Shown here piece by piece: positions 7,854-18,649 of a DNA stretch of 64,000 nucleotides. Position 1 is the stretch's first letter. The number at the start of each line of letters is the position of its first letter. Made by a program: the position numbers and the translations under genes. The notes under the pieces are model-generated. The model was not told the DNA's origin. It was given only the letters and a program-made list of their open reading frames with translations, and did not search any database. The stretch covers positions 18,715 to 82,714 of the forward strand of contig NZ_JAPZVN010000026.1 of assembly GCF_027533845.1 (NCBI RefSeq), written 5' to 3'. The stretch is from Streptomyces sp. RPT161. Its GTDB lineage: Bacteria; Actinomycetota; Actinomycetes; Streptomycetales; Streptomycetaceae.

Positions 7854-10310
7854 TCAACCCAGCGCCGCCTCCAGCTCCCGGGCCACCTCTGCCGCCTGGT
7901 CCGGCGGAAGCGGGGTGCCGTCCAGGCCCACCACGTAGAACGCGTCCACCGCGTTGGCGCCCAGTGTGCTGATCCGCGCCGAGCGCACCGCCACCCCGGC
8001 CGCGTCCTCCAGGGCGCGGCCGATGCGGTGCAGCAGCCCCGGCGCGTCCTGCGCCCGGACCTCGATCACGGTGGCCACCTCGGAGGTGCCGCCCACCACC
8101 GTCACTCTCGGCGGCGGCGCCGGAACGCCCCTGCGGCGCGGATAGGCGGCCTCGCGCTCCGCCAGCCGGGACTCGATGTCCAAGGACCCCTCGAAGGCCC
8201 GCGCGAAGTCGGCCCGCAGCCGGGCCACCTCCGGCAGCGAGCCGAACTCCGCCGCCACCCGCCAGCTGAGCAGGGTCACCAGGCCCGCCCCGATCGGGTC
8301 CGCGGTGCGCAGGTCCGCCGCGCGCACCGTCAGCCGGTGCAGCGCCAGTACGCCCGCCGCCGCGGGCAGCAGCCCGGGCCGGTCCGGCACCGCCAGCAGC
8401 AGTTCCACGCCGACCGGCTCGGTGCCGTCCTCCGCCACCGGCTCCGACTCGGCCCGCAGCGCCAGCACCGGGGCGCCGGTGCGTGCCGCCTCGACCGCCA
8501 GCCGCTCCTCCTCGGCCGACAGCTCCCGGGTCGGCGGCCCCGGCGGCGCCTCACCCGCCAGTAGCCCCGCCACCCGGCGCACCAGGTCGGCGACGAGCGA
8601 GGCCCGCCACGCGCTCCACGCCGCCGGCCCGGTAGCGAGCGCGTCGGCCTGGGTCAGCGCGTGCAACAGGTCGAGGCACTCCACCGACCTGACCGCCTTC
8701 GCCACCGACTCGACGGTGGCCGGATCGTCCAGGTCGCGCCGGGTGGCCGTCTCGATGAGCAGCAGATGGTGCCGTACCAGCAGGGCGAGGGTGTCGGCGT
8801 CGGCGCGGCCGAAGCCCAGGCGCGCGGCCACGTCCCGGGCGATGACCTCGCCCGCCACGCAGTGGTCGCCCGGCCAGCCCTTGCCGATGTCGTGCAGCAG
8901 TGCGCCGATCAGCAGCAGGTCGGGGCGGCCGACCTGGCGGGTCAGCCTCGCCGCCTGCACGGCGGTCTCGACCAGGTGCCGGTCAACCGTCCAGCGGTGT
9001 ACGGGGTTTCGCTGCGGGCGGCAGCGCACCCGCTCCCAGTCCGGCAGCAGCCCGGTGATCAGTCCCTCGGCCTCCAGCGCCTCCCACACCGGCACCGTGG
9101 CCTGCCCGGCGCCGAGCAGCGTGACCAGTTGCTCCCGGGCCTCCGCGGGCCACGGCACCGGCAGCGCGGGCGCGGCGGCGGCCAGCGCCCGTACCGCGGG
9201 CACCGAGATCGGCAGGCCCGCCTGGGCGGCGGCGGCCGCCGCGCGCAGCGGCAGCACCGGGTCACGCTCCGGCCGGGCGGTGCGGGCCAGCACCGCCTCG
9301 CCCTCCTGCTCCACCACGCCCTCGGCCAGCGGCACCCGCTCCACGTCCACCGGCTCCACGCGGCCGCGCCCCAGGAACCGTTTGCGGGGCCGCGCCGACC
9401 GTGCGCGCAGCACCCGGCCGACCGCGCGCCAGGTCACGTCGCTCGCGTACGCCACCGTGCGGGCCGCCTCGTACACCTGCCGCAGCAGTGTGTCGGCGTC
9501 CAGCACGCCCAGCCAGGAGGCGACCTGGTCCTGCTCCTGCAGGCTCAGCCGGTCGGTGGCGCGCCCGGTGACCAGGTGCAGCGCGTCGCGGGTGTCCAGC
9601 AGCCGGGTGCGGGCCTCGGCCAGGCCCTCGCGGGGGGCGTCGGCCAGCCAGGAGGCGGCGACGGCGCGCAGCACGGTCGCGTCGCGCAGTCCGCCGCGCG
9701 CCTCCTTCAGGTCGGGTTCCAGCAGATGGGCCAACTCGCCCTGGCGGGCCGCCCGTTGCAGGCACAGCTCGTGCAGTTCGGGCAGCCGTTTGGGGGCCTG
9801 TGCGCGCCAGTCGGCGAACACGGCGGTGCGCAGGGCGGCGGTGATCGCCGGGTCGCCCGCGATGTGGCGTGCGTCGAGCAGGCCGAGCTGCACCTTCAGG
9901 TCGTCCTCGGCGGTCTTGCGGGCCTCGGCGGGGGTACGCACCGAGTGGTCCAGGGCCAGGCCGAGGTCCCACACCGGGTACCACAGGCGGTCGGCGAGCG
10001 CGGAGACCTCGCGGGTGCCGGCCGTGCCGTCGTGTAGCAGCAGCAGGTCCAGGTCGCTGCGCGGGGAGAGTTCGCCGCGCCCGTAGCCTCCGACGGCGAC
10101 CAGTGCGGTACCGGTGGGCCGGGTCGGGAAGAGTCCGGTGAGCCACCGGTCGGTCAGGTCGGCGAGCGTGGCACGGCGCGACGGCCCTGGCTGGCCCTCC
10201 TCGTTGAGCAGGGCCAGCCGGGCCGCCGCATAGCCGGCATCGGGCGACCGTGCGCCGTCCGGTACACGGTGGGGGGTCCCGGAGGCCTCCGGGACGGCAC
10301 GGTCAGTCAT
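7854..10310 (-). CDS. glnD: PII nucleotidyltransferase GlnD
   Basis: Modifies and de-modifies the PII protein GlnK in response to nitrogen status; in Streptomyces the known modification is adenylylation rather than uridylylation. The 818-residue protein has the nucleotidyltransferase motif (GGYGRGELSPRSDLDLL), an HD phosphohydrolase site (LLHDIGKGWPGDH) and two C-terminal ACT domains, the last with RAQDAPGLLHRIGRAL. It starts at the ATG of MTDRAVPEA, behind GGGAGA. It is the last gene of amtB-glnK-glnD, 59 bases after glnK, so it should share the GlnR-controlled promoter. Confidence 0.95.
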   Translation of the reverse strand: MTDRAVPEASGTPHRVPDGARSPDAGYAAARLALLNEEGQPGPSRRATLADLTDRWLTGLFPTRPTGTALVAVGGYGRGELSPRSDLDLLLLHDGTAGTREVSALADRLWYPVWDLGLALDHSVRTPAEARKTAEDDLKVQLGLLDARHIAGDPAITAALRTAVFADWRAQAPKRLPELHELCLQRAARQGELAHLLEPDLKEARGGLRDATVLRAVAASWLADAPREGLAEARTRLLDTRDALHLVTGRATDRLSLQEQDQVASWLGVLDADTLLRQVYEAARTVAYASDVTWRAVGRVLRARSARPRKRFLGRGRVEPVDVERVPLAEGVVEQEGEAVLARTARPERDPVLPLRAAAAAAQAGLPISVPAVRALAAAAPALPVPWPAEAREQLVTLLGAGQATVPVWEALEAEGLITGLLPDWERVRCRPQRNPVHRWTVDRHLVETAVQAARLTRQVGRPDLLLIGALLHDIGKGWPGDHCVAGEVIARDVAARLGFGRADADTLALLVRHHLLLIETATRRDLDDPATVESVAKAVRSVECLDLLHALTQADALATGPAAWSAWRASLVADLVRRVAGLLAGEAPPGPPTRELSAEEERLAVEAARTGAPVLALRAESEPVAEDGTEPVGVELLLAVPDRPGLLPAAAGVLALHRLTVRAADLRTADPIGAGLVTLLSWRVAAEFGSLPEVARLRADFARAFEGSLDIESRLAEREAAYPRRRGVPAPPPRVTVVGGTSEVATVIEVRAQDAPGLLHRIGRALEDAAGVAVRSARISTLGANAVDAFYVVGLDGTPLPPDQAAEVARELEAALG

Positions 10311-10369
10311 ACGGTCTCCCAATGCCAGGCGCGATTCCGCATCGTCCAGGGTGGGTCGTCCGCGCGGGC

Positions 10370-12090
<1,721 letters not shown>

Positions 12091-12174
12091 CGGCGCCTCC
12101 TCGTCGTCGGTACGGCCCGCGTTGGCGTGGGGGAATGAAAGGGCCGGTTATCGCCTAGAGCGTGGCCCAGCCGG

Positions 12175-12212
12175 GTTTCAGTCGCCGCCGTGCGGTGTTT
12201 CGCCGCCGTGAC
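12175..12212 (-). promoter_or_regulatory. GlnR box upstream of amtB
   Basis: Read on the minus strand, four pentamers are evenly spaced by 6 bases: GTCAC, GAAAC, CGGCG, GAAAC. This fits the GlnR pattern gTnAc-n6-GaAAc-n6-gTnAc-n6-GaAAc, with only the third pentamer degenerate. It lies upstream of amtB, a known GlnR target in Streptomyces. Confidence 0.8.
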
Positions 12213-12434
12213 GAAGATGGCGCGCGTGTTACGGCCGAGTGAACCGGTCCGCGCCGGTCATGGTGAACGCGGTACTCCGTATACCGGTACCCGCTGGCTG
12301 CTACAGGCCACTGGCGGGCCCTTCGACGCGCAGACAGAACCGGCCGCGGCGGTTGCCCGTCGACCTGGCGGTGGGGGAGCCTAGTCGGGCTGATCGGGGT
12401 GGCCGCCGCGGCCGGAGTGAAGGGGTCCGTCACA

Positions 12435-13946
12435 TCACACGGCCTGGGCCGCCGGATCCTGCTCGTAGTCGTCGGGAAGGTCGGTGCGCAGCCGGTCGCT
12501 GAGCGCGACAACCTCGGCCACCTGCCCGAAGTCGCGCACAGCGGTGTCGGTGGTGCGGCGGATGCGGGTGTTCACCCGCTCGGAACGGATCCTCCTGGCG
12601 ACGCCGATCGCCTGCACGGCCAGCTCGGAGGCGTGCTCGGGGTCCTTCTGGAGCAGATGGACGCTGGCCATGCCGATGAGGTTCAGGGCGTAGCTGCGCT
12701 GGTGCTCCGGGTCCTGGGCGAACAGTTCCACGGCACGCTCCATCACCGGCTGCGCCAGCGAGGCGTATGTGGGGCTGCGGCCCGCGACGTACGCCAGGTC
12801 ACGGTAGGAGTGCGCGTTCTCCGCGTTCAGCTCGGCCTCGGAGAAGAACCGCATCCAGTCCGGGTCCTCGTCCGGGTGGCGGTCGGTGAAGGTGTCCTCG
12901 GCCATCCGCACCGCGCGGTGGCACTTCTGCACCTGGCCCATGCTGGCGTAGGCGCGGGCCTCCATCGCGTAGAGCATCGACTGCGTGGTGGCGGTGGCGG
13001 TGTCCCGGCTGCCGTACTGGGCGAGGTGGATAAGCTCCAACGCGTCGTCGGGACGGCCGAGGTGGAGCATCTGGCGGCTCATGTTGGACAGCACATAGGC
13101 GCCGAGCGGGCGGTCCCCGGCCTCCTTCGCGGCGTGCAGCGCGAGCACGAAGTACTTCTGCGCGCTGGGCTGTAGGCCCACGTCGTAGCTCATCCACCCG
13201 GCGAGTTCGGCGAGTTCGGCGGTGACCTTGAACAACCGCCTGGAAACCGGTTCCGGATGGCTCTCCTGGAGCAGGTCGGTCACCTCGTGCAGCTGCCCGA
13301 CGACCGCCTTGCGGCGCAGGCCGCCGCCGCACTGGGCGTCCCACTGGCGGAACATGACCGTGGTGGCCTCCAGCAGGTCCAGCTCGGGGCCGGAGAGCTT
13401 GGTGGGCCGGGACGACCGCTCGGCGCGCGGGGTGCGGGAGGGCGGGACGGCGTCGGCCGCCGGGGTGGGCACCAGCCAGCGCTGCATCGGCTCGATCAGC
13501 GCGGGCCCGGCGGACAGCGCCAGCGAGGCGCCGAGGAAGCCGCGCCGCCCCAGCATCAGGTCGCTGCGGGAGAACTCGCTGATCAGCTCGACGGTTTGGG
13601 GCCCCGCCCAGGGCAGGTCGACACCGGAGGTGGCGGGGGGCTGGTGCGCGCTGCGCAGGCCGAGGTCCTCGATGGCGACGACCGAGCCGAACCGCTCGGA
13701 GAACAGCTCGGAGAGGATTCTCGGGATCGGCTCGCGCGGCTGCTCGCCGTCCAGCCAGCGCCGCACCCGGGAGGTGTCGGTGCTGACGTGGTGCGCGCCG
13801 ATCTGCCGCGCCCGGCGGTTGACCTGACGGGCCAGCTCGCCCTTGGACCAACCGCTGCGGACGAACCACGAACGCAGTTGTTCGTTGGCCTGCTTCTCCG
13901 CGACGCCGCTGGCCTCGGCCTCGCCGCTCGTGACGCTTCCGCCCAC
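12435..13946 (-). CDS. nsdA: NsdA-type negative regulator of development and antibiotic production
   Basis: Cytoplasmic regulator; in S. coelicolor the homologue beside amtB represses sporulation and antibiotic synthesis. The N-terminal region (SWFVRSGWSKGELARQVNRRARQ, then TDTSRVRRWLDGEQPREPIP) has a DNA-binding-like HTH. The middle and C-terminus contain helical TPR-like repeats (YFVLALHAAKEAGDRPLGAYVLSNMSRQ and following). I chose the GTG before GGSVTSGEA: it has a GGGGG ribosome site and gives about 503 residues, near the known size. In-frame ATGs at 14069 and 14222 would add 41 or 92 residues. Identity is by synteny plus these motifs. Confidence 0.85.
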   Translation of the reverse strand: MGGSVTSGEAEASGVAEKQANEQLRSWFVRSGWSKGELARQVNRRARQIGAHHVSTDTSRVRRWLDGEQPREPIPRILSELFSERFGSVVAIEDLGLRSAHQPPATSGVDLPWAGPQTVELISEFSRSDLMLGRRGFLGASLALSAGPALIEPMQRWLVPTPAADAVPPSRTPRAERSSRPTKLSGPELDLLEATTVMFRQWDAQCGGGLRRKAVVGQLHEVTDLLQESHPEPVSRRLFKVTAELAELAGWMSYDVGLQPSAQKYFVLALHAAKEAGDRPLGAYVLSNMSRQMLHLGRPDDALELIHLAQYGSRDTATATTQSMLYAMEARAYASMGQVQKCHRAVRMAEDTFTDRHPDEDPDWMRFFSEAELNAENAHSYRDLAYVAGRSPTYASLAQPVMERAVELFAQDPEHQRSYALNLIGMASVHLLQKDPEHASELAVQAIGVARRIRSERVNTRIRRTTDTAVRDFGQVAEVVALSDRLRTDLPDDYEQDPAAQAV

Positions 13947-14452
13947 CGGAACGCCCCCATCCCACTTCTCTTCGCCGAACTGTCCAAAGGATGCCGCCAG
14001 TTGGGGCTCCTTGTCCTCAACGCGCCACCCCCGGTGACCGAATGCCTGTGCGTTCTCTGCCTCCGGCATACCCGCGGACGGCGCGACTTCCGTGGGCTCG
14101 TAAACCGAAAGTAATCCCGTGATCACCCATCCGGCGAGGGCAGATACCAAATCGCCACCATTCGCCACCCCTTCGAATGAACTCTTCCCTGCTCGCACAC
14201 GATTCACTTGACAGATGAACATCAGGTCCGGGTGGAGCGAAGCGCGCCAGGGCGCGCACTACACCGCGCACCACACCCCGCGCCGCGATGCGCCGCCGAC
14301 GCGCCGCCGCCGACGGCGCGTCGGCCCTGGGGCGTGGGCAGGCAGCCCGAACCACATATCGCGCTGATCCGTGCCGCCAGGGCCTCCACCGAGGGTGGTG
14401 GTGGGCGACGGGCGGGCGTAACCATCGACGAATTCCGAGTGTTGGAGGTGAC
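13947..14452. other. Long intergenic region between nsdA and primase-polymerase-like gene
   Basis: About 500 bases separating two divergent genes. It should hold both promoters. The part next to nsdA is open in the nsdA frame and could belong to a longer NsdA. No convincing -35/-10 pair, RNA gene or separate small gene was recognised. Confidence 0.5.
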
Positions 14453-15130
14453 ATGGGCTTCACGATCGGCAGCTTCCGGGAGATTCGGGACATCACTCCC
14501 GGCGTGCGCCGCCGCACCCGCGCCTCGGTCCGCTCAACGATCGCGGAGTACACGGCGGTGCACGGCTGGGCGGTGGCCCCTGGTGCCCGCGCCACCCGGG
14601 GCGGTGGCCAGTGCAGTTGCGGTGATCCGGGGTGCGCGGCGCCCGGAGCCCACGCGTTGGACTTCGCCGACGAGATTCCGGCCGGCGCGACCGGTGAACA
14701 GGTCGGCGTCGCCTGGGCGTTGACGCCGGGCGCGGCCGTACTGCTGCCCACCGGGCGGACGTTCGATGTGTTGGAGGTGGCCGAGGAGGCGGGCTGCCGG
14801 GCGATGGTGCGGCTGGAGCGGATGGGACTGCGGCTCGGCCCGGTGATCGGCACGCCGGACGGCCGTGCGCTGTTCTTCGTCGCGCCCGGCGCGGCGGACG
14901 AGCTGCCGCGGCTGCTCTACCGGATGGGCTGGGACGGCGCCGCTCTCGATCTGCGCTGCCGGGGACTGGGTGAGCACGTCACCGCCCCGCCGTCGGACCT
15001 CGGGGGGCTGGGGCCGGTGCGCTGGCTGCGGCCGCCCTCTCCGGACCGGCAGCCGCCGGAGGCCCGGCTGCTGCTGGGCACGCTGGCGTACGTGTGCCAT
15101 CGGCACGGGACGCTGGCGCGGACGATGTGA
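14453..15130 (+). CDS. Bifunctional DNA primase/polymerase N-terminal domain protein
   Basis: A 225-residue protein resembling the prim-pol N-terminal domain found singly in Streptomyces. Family-like elements are AEYTAVHGWAVAPG at the start, a CSCGDPGCAAPGAHAL Cys cluster near residues 48-62, and the late HVTAPPSDL segment (compare the prim-pol yvvapPS element). The acidic catalytic pair of active prim-pol enzymes is not obvious, so it may be a regulatory or inactive relative. A GGAGG lies 4 bases before the ATG. It is convergent with ftsY across a perfect-stem terminator. Confidence 0.7.
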   Translation: MGFTIGSFREIRDITPGVRRRTRASVRSTIAEYTAVHGWAVAPGARATRGGGQCSCGDPGCAAPGAHALDFADEIPAGATGEQVGVAWALTPGAAVLLPTGRTFDVLEVAEEAGCRAMVRLERMGLRLGPVIGTPDGRALFFVAPGAADELPRLLYRMGWDGAALDLRCRGLGEHVTAPPSDLGGLGPVRWLRPPSPDRQPPEARLLLGTLAYVCHRHGTLARTM

Positions 15131-15142
15131 TCCCGGCATGCG

Positions 15143-15174
15143 TAAGGGGCGCCCGCACAAGCGGGCGCCCCTTA
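15143..15174. terminator. Bidirectional terminator between convergent genes
   Basis: A perfect 14-bp stem (15143-15156 with 15161-15174) and a 4-base ACAA loop lie 12 bases after the primase-polymerase-like stop and 15 bases beyond the ftsY stop, serving both strands. Confidence 0.85.
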
Positions 15175-15188
15175 CCGTTACGTGTCGG

Positions 15189-16418
15189 TCAGTCGCCGAT
15201 CAGCGCGTCGACGAACGCCTCCGGCTCGAACGGCGCCAGGTCGTCCGGCCCCTCGCCGAGGCCGACCAGCTTGACCGGTACGCCCAGCTCCCGCTGGACG
15301 GCGACCACGATGCCGCCCTTCGCGGTGCCGTCGAGCTTGGTCAGGGCGATGCCCGTGATGTCCACGACCTCGGCGAAGACGCGGGCCTGGACCAGCCCGT
15401 TCTGGCCGGTGGTGGCGTCGAGGACGAGGATCACCTCGTCCACGGGGCCGTGCTTCTCCACGACGCGCTTGACCTTGCCCAGCTCGTCCATCAGGCCGGT
15501 CTTGGTGTGCAGGCGGCCTGCGGTGTCGATCAGCACCACGTCGGCGCCCTCGGAGATACCTTCCTTCACCGCGTCGAAGGCGACGGAGGCCGGGTCGCCG
15601 CCCTCCGGGCCGCGGACGGTGCGCGCGCCGACCCGCTCGCCCCAGGTCTGGAGCTGGTCGGCGGCGGCGGCACGGAAGGTGTCGGCGGCGCCCAGCACCA
15701 CGCTGCGGCCGTCGGCCACCAGGACCCGGGCCAGCTTGCCGGTGGTGGTGGTCTTGCCGGTGCCGTTGACCCCGACCACCATCAGCACGGCCGGGGTGTC
15801 CTGGGGGCTCTCGGTGTGCAGGACACGGTCCATGTCGGTGCCGACCAGCGCCAGCAGCTCCTCGCGCAGCAGTGTGCGCAGTTCTTCGGGGCTGCGGGTG
15901 CCCAGCACCTTGACGCGGGTGCGCAGCCGCTCGACCAGTTCCTGGGTGGGGGCCACGCCGACGTCGGCGGTGAGCAGGGTGTCCTCGATCTCCTCCCAGG
16001 TGTCCTCGTCGAGGCGGTCCCGGGAGAGCAGGGTGAGCAGCCCCTTGCCGAGGGTGGTCTGGGAGCGGGACAGCCGGGAGCGCAGCCGCACCAGGCGGCC
16101 CGCGGTGGGCTCCGGTACCTCGATGGGCGGGGCCAGCGGTTCCCCGGCGACCTCGGTGGGCTCCTCGACCTCCGGGGCCTCGACGGCGGTGGCCGCCTCC
16201 GGCAGGTCGACCTCCTCGATGGTCCTGCGGGGTTCTTCGCGGGGTTCCTCCGCCTCCTCGCCGACGTGCGGCTCGGCCGGCGGGGCGGTGATCTTCGGTT
16301 CTGCCGACGGCGGCGGCGCGGGCGGCAGCTGCTTCTTGCGGCGGCTGCTGACCACGAGGCCGCTGAGCGCGCCGACCGCGACCAGGGCGATGACTACAGC
16401 AAGGATGACGGTTTCCAT
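15189..16418 (-). CDS. ftsY: Signal recognition particle receptor FtsY
   Basis: Membrane-associated GTPase that docks the SRP-ribosome complex. The 409-residue protein has an N-terminal hydrophobic segment (residues 3-23, VILAVVIALVAVGALSGLVV), an acidic Glu/Pro-rich A domain to about 120, then the NG domain with GVNGTGKTTT, DTAGRLHTK and TKLDGTAKGG. The true transmembrane anchor is typical of actinobacterial FtsY. It starts at the ATG of METVILAV behind GGAGGG. The partner gene ffh lies 7.6 kb away. Confidence 0.96.
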   Translation of the reverse strand: METVILAVVIALVAVGALSGLVVSSRRKKQLPPAPPPSAEPKITAPPAEPHVGEEAEEPREEPRRTIEEVDLPEAATAVEAPEVEEPTEVAGEPLAPPIEVPEPTAGRLVRLRSRLSRSQTTLGKGLLTLLSRDRLDEDTWEEIEDTLLTADVGVAPTQELVERLRTRVKVLGTRSPEELRTLLREELLALVGTDMDRVLHTESPQDTPAVLMVVGVNGTGKTTTTGKLARVLVADGRSVVLGAADTFRAAAADQLQTWGERVGARTVRGPEGGDPASVAFDAVKEGISEGADVVLIDTAGRLHTKTGLMDELGKVKRVVEKHGPVDEVILVLDATTGQNGLVQARVFAEVVDITGIALTKLDGTAKGGIVVAVQRELGVPVKLVGLGEGPDDLAPFEPEAFVDALIGD

Positions 16419-16631
16419 AACGCCCTCCAGTATCGGCCACGGCCCAACGCCCGTGCCCGTGAAGACGCGGGGCTCACAGCTAAAGCAACTTAATGGGACA
16501 AAGGTCACCCTTGACGTCTTCCTGACGCGCATACGATCCTGATCTGCAATGCGCGTAGACGGGACTTAATGATCGTCTCATAGCCGCTGTCGCCCCTCCC
16601 CCTCGATTTCCCGCTCGGAGAAACCACCCTT

Positions 16632-18086
16632 ATGGAGAAGACGCCTGCTCCCGATGCCGAAGGTGCCATCGAGACCCGCGGCATCGAGCCCGTCCCCGAC
16701 TCCGAGCGGCACGGCCGCGTCAGAGAACTCTTCCCCACCTGGGTCGCGGCCAACATCAGCGTCCTGCTGCTCACCATGGGCGCGGGCCTTGTGGTCTCCA
16801 ACGGCCTGAACTTCTACCAGGTCCTGCTGGTCGCCGTTCTCGCCCCCATTGTCTCGTACGGCATCGTGGGCGTGCTGACCATCGCGGGCAAGCGCGGTGG
16901 CGCGCCTGGCATGACGCTCTCCCGTGCGGTGTTCGGTCAGCGGGGCAACCTCTTCCCCGGTGCGGTCACCTGGATCGCGCGCTGGGGCTGGGAGACGATC
17001 AACGCGGTGACCGGCGCGTACGCGGTGCTCACCATCTTGAACCTGCTGTTCGGGATCAAGAGCAACACACCGCTGATCGTCGTCACCCTGCTGTTCTTCG
17101 TCGGCGCCACCTTCACGGTCAGCGGTATGGGCCGCAAGGTGCTGCTGCTGTGCAACAAGTGGTCGGCGTACCTGTTCGGCGCGTTCAGCATCGCGGTGCT
17201 GGGCTATCTGATCGCCGAGACCGACTGGTCCGCGGTCTTCTCCCGCCCGGCGGGCTCAACGGCGTTGCTGGTGGCCGGAGTCGGCACCATCGCGGCCGGT
17301 GGTATCAGCTGGGCGCCGTCCGGTGCGGACTTCTCCCGCTACCTGCCGCGTACCGCCTCCAGCAAGGGCATCGTGGGCAACACCGTCGCGGGCGCGGGCA
17401 TCGTCGTGGTGCCGCTGGTGCTGATGGGCGCGGTGATGGCGGTCGGCACCCCGGACCTGGCGAAGGCCACCGACCCGGTGTCGTTCATCGGCAAGCTGCT
17501 GCCGATGTGGCTGTCGGTGCCGTACCTGCTGATCGCGCTGATCGGCATGCTGCTCATCAACAGCATGTCGATGTACTCGGCCGGGTTCACCGCGCAGACT
17601 CTGGGCTTCAAGATCCCGCGCGCCTGGGCGGTCAGCGTCAACGCGGTCATCAGCCTGGTCTTCGGCTCGCTGCTGATGATCGTGGCGACCAGCTTCATCA
17701 GCTCGTTCATCTCCTTCCTGACCCTGCTGGCGGTCTCGTTCTCGGCCTGGATCGGCGTCTTCGGCGTCGACATGCTGCGGGGTCGGGTGTACGACCCGAA
17801 GGCGCTGATGGACACCACCCGCACCAGCGCCTACTGGTACCAGGGCGGCTTCGCCTGGCAGGCGATGACCGCCTGGGCGGCGGGCCTGGCCACCGGTCTG
17901 TGCTTCACGGCGGTGTCCTGGTTCTCCGGCCCGCTGGCCGGCACCTGGCTGGGCAAGAACGGTCTCGGCTGGGCGGTCACCATCGTCGTCGCCGCCGTGC
18001 TGTACGCGGTGCTGCCCCGGCAGAAGGCGGTTGCCGCCGCTGAGGCGGCGGAGCCCGTCGACCTGGACAAGACCCTGGTCGGCTGA
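16632..18086 (+). CDS. NCS1-family purine/cytosine permease
   Basis: A 484-residue integral membrane protein with about 12 hydrophobic helices. NCS1-type features are an N-terminal soluble segment (IEPVPDSERHG), FPTWVAANISVLLLTMG in TM1, GMTLSRAVFGQRGN before TM3 and SGADFSRYLP after TM6. Members import cytosine, allantoin, uracil or thiamine precursors; the substrate cannot be assigned. It has its own promoter region opposite ftsY (an AGACG-n12-CGTCT inverted repeat at 16557-16578 could be an operator) and ends in a hairpin. Confidence 0.85.
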   Translation: MEKTPAPDAEGAIETRGIEPVPDSERHGRVRELFPTWVAANISVLLLTMGAGLVVSNGLNFYQVLLVAVLAPIVSYGIVGVLTIAGKRGGAPGMTLSRAVFGQRGNLFPGAVTWIARWGWETINAVTGAYAVLTILNLLFGIKSNTPLIVVTLLFFVGATFTVSGMGRKVLLLCNKWSAYLFGAFSIAVLGYLIAETDWSAVFSRPAGSTALLVAGVGTIAAGGISWAPSGADFSRYLPRTASSKGIVGNTVAGAGIVVVPLVLMGAVMAVGTPDLAKATDPVSFIGKLLPMWLSVPYLLIALIGMLLINSMSMYSAGFTAQTLGFKIPRAWAVSVNAVISLVFGSLLMIVATSFISSFISFLTLLAVSFSAWIGVFGVDMLRGRVYDPKALMDTTRTSAYWYQGGFAWQAMTAWAAGLATGLCFTAVSWFSGPLAGTWLGKNGLGWAVTIVVAAVLYAVLPRQKAVAAAEAAEPVDLDKTLVG

Positions 18087-18107
18087 CCTCAGACGCTCCA
18101 ACTCGAC

Positions 18108-18142
18108 GTCCCCCCTTCGCCGTTGCCCGGCGGAGGGGGGAC
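18108..18142 (+). terminator. Terminator after the NCS1 permease
   Basis: Arms 18108-18121 and 18129-18142 form a 14-bp GC-rich stem with one wobble and a 7-base loop, 22 bases after the stop codon; CTTTCGT follows. Confidence 0.75.
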
Positions 18143-18585
18143 GCTTTCGTACGGTGGCGCGACGCCTGGCCGGTGAACTTCCCTCTCGTCAGGGCCCGTT
18201 GGAAAACGGACGGGCAGAGCCGTGGGAGGTCGGGTTGCTCCCCGCGCGGCGGAGACCGGCTGGGGGCTTGGGGGCAGGCGCCCGCCCCCGGCGAGGGATG
18301 ACCTGTCGGGGCGTGCGCTTCTGTTCGGGCCGCGGGCCCGGGTCGCACGCGGGCCTCGGGGCTGGCGAGTCCGAACCGGTGTCCCGCCGCATCGGCGCGA
18401 GCCTGTCGGTGTTCGAACGCGCCCCGCCAGTGGGCCCCGCCTCCGGCCTCCCGTAAACCCGGAACCGTAATCGGACGGGCGGTTGCCCGTCCCCCTGCCG
18501 AGCACACCGCCGCGCGCTGCCAGCTCGCCCTCCCCCAGCGGCGCTTGGGCGCGCCGCCGAGGAAGCCCCGCCCCCGAAAACCCGT
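18143..18585. other. Intergenic stretch without recognisable gene
   Basis: Lies between the terminators of two convergent genes. Open frames exist on both strands, but none has a ribosome site, a wobble-position GC bias of its own or a recognisable protein motif. No RNA gene was seen. It may be a relic. Confidence 0.5.
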
Positions 18586-18616
18586 CGCCCCGGCTCAGCG
18601 GGGCTGAGCCGGGGCG
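18586..18616 (-). terminator. Terminator after glcP
   Basis: A perfect 14-bp stem (18586-18599 with 18603-18616) and a GGG loop, 33 bases beyond the glcP stop on the minus strand. Confidence 0.8.
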
Positions 18617-18649
18617 GCGGTGCTGGAAGGGGCGGGCAAGCGGGGTTGG

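Noticed and set aside
18143..18585. Possible small genes in the gap between the NCS1 permease and glcP
   Set aside because: No ribosome site, no recognisable protein and similar open frames on both strands.
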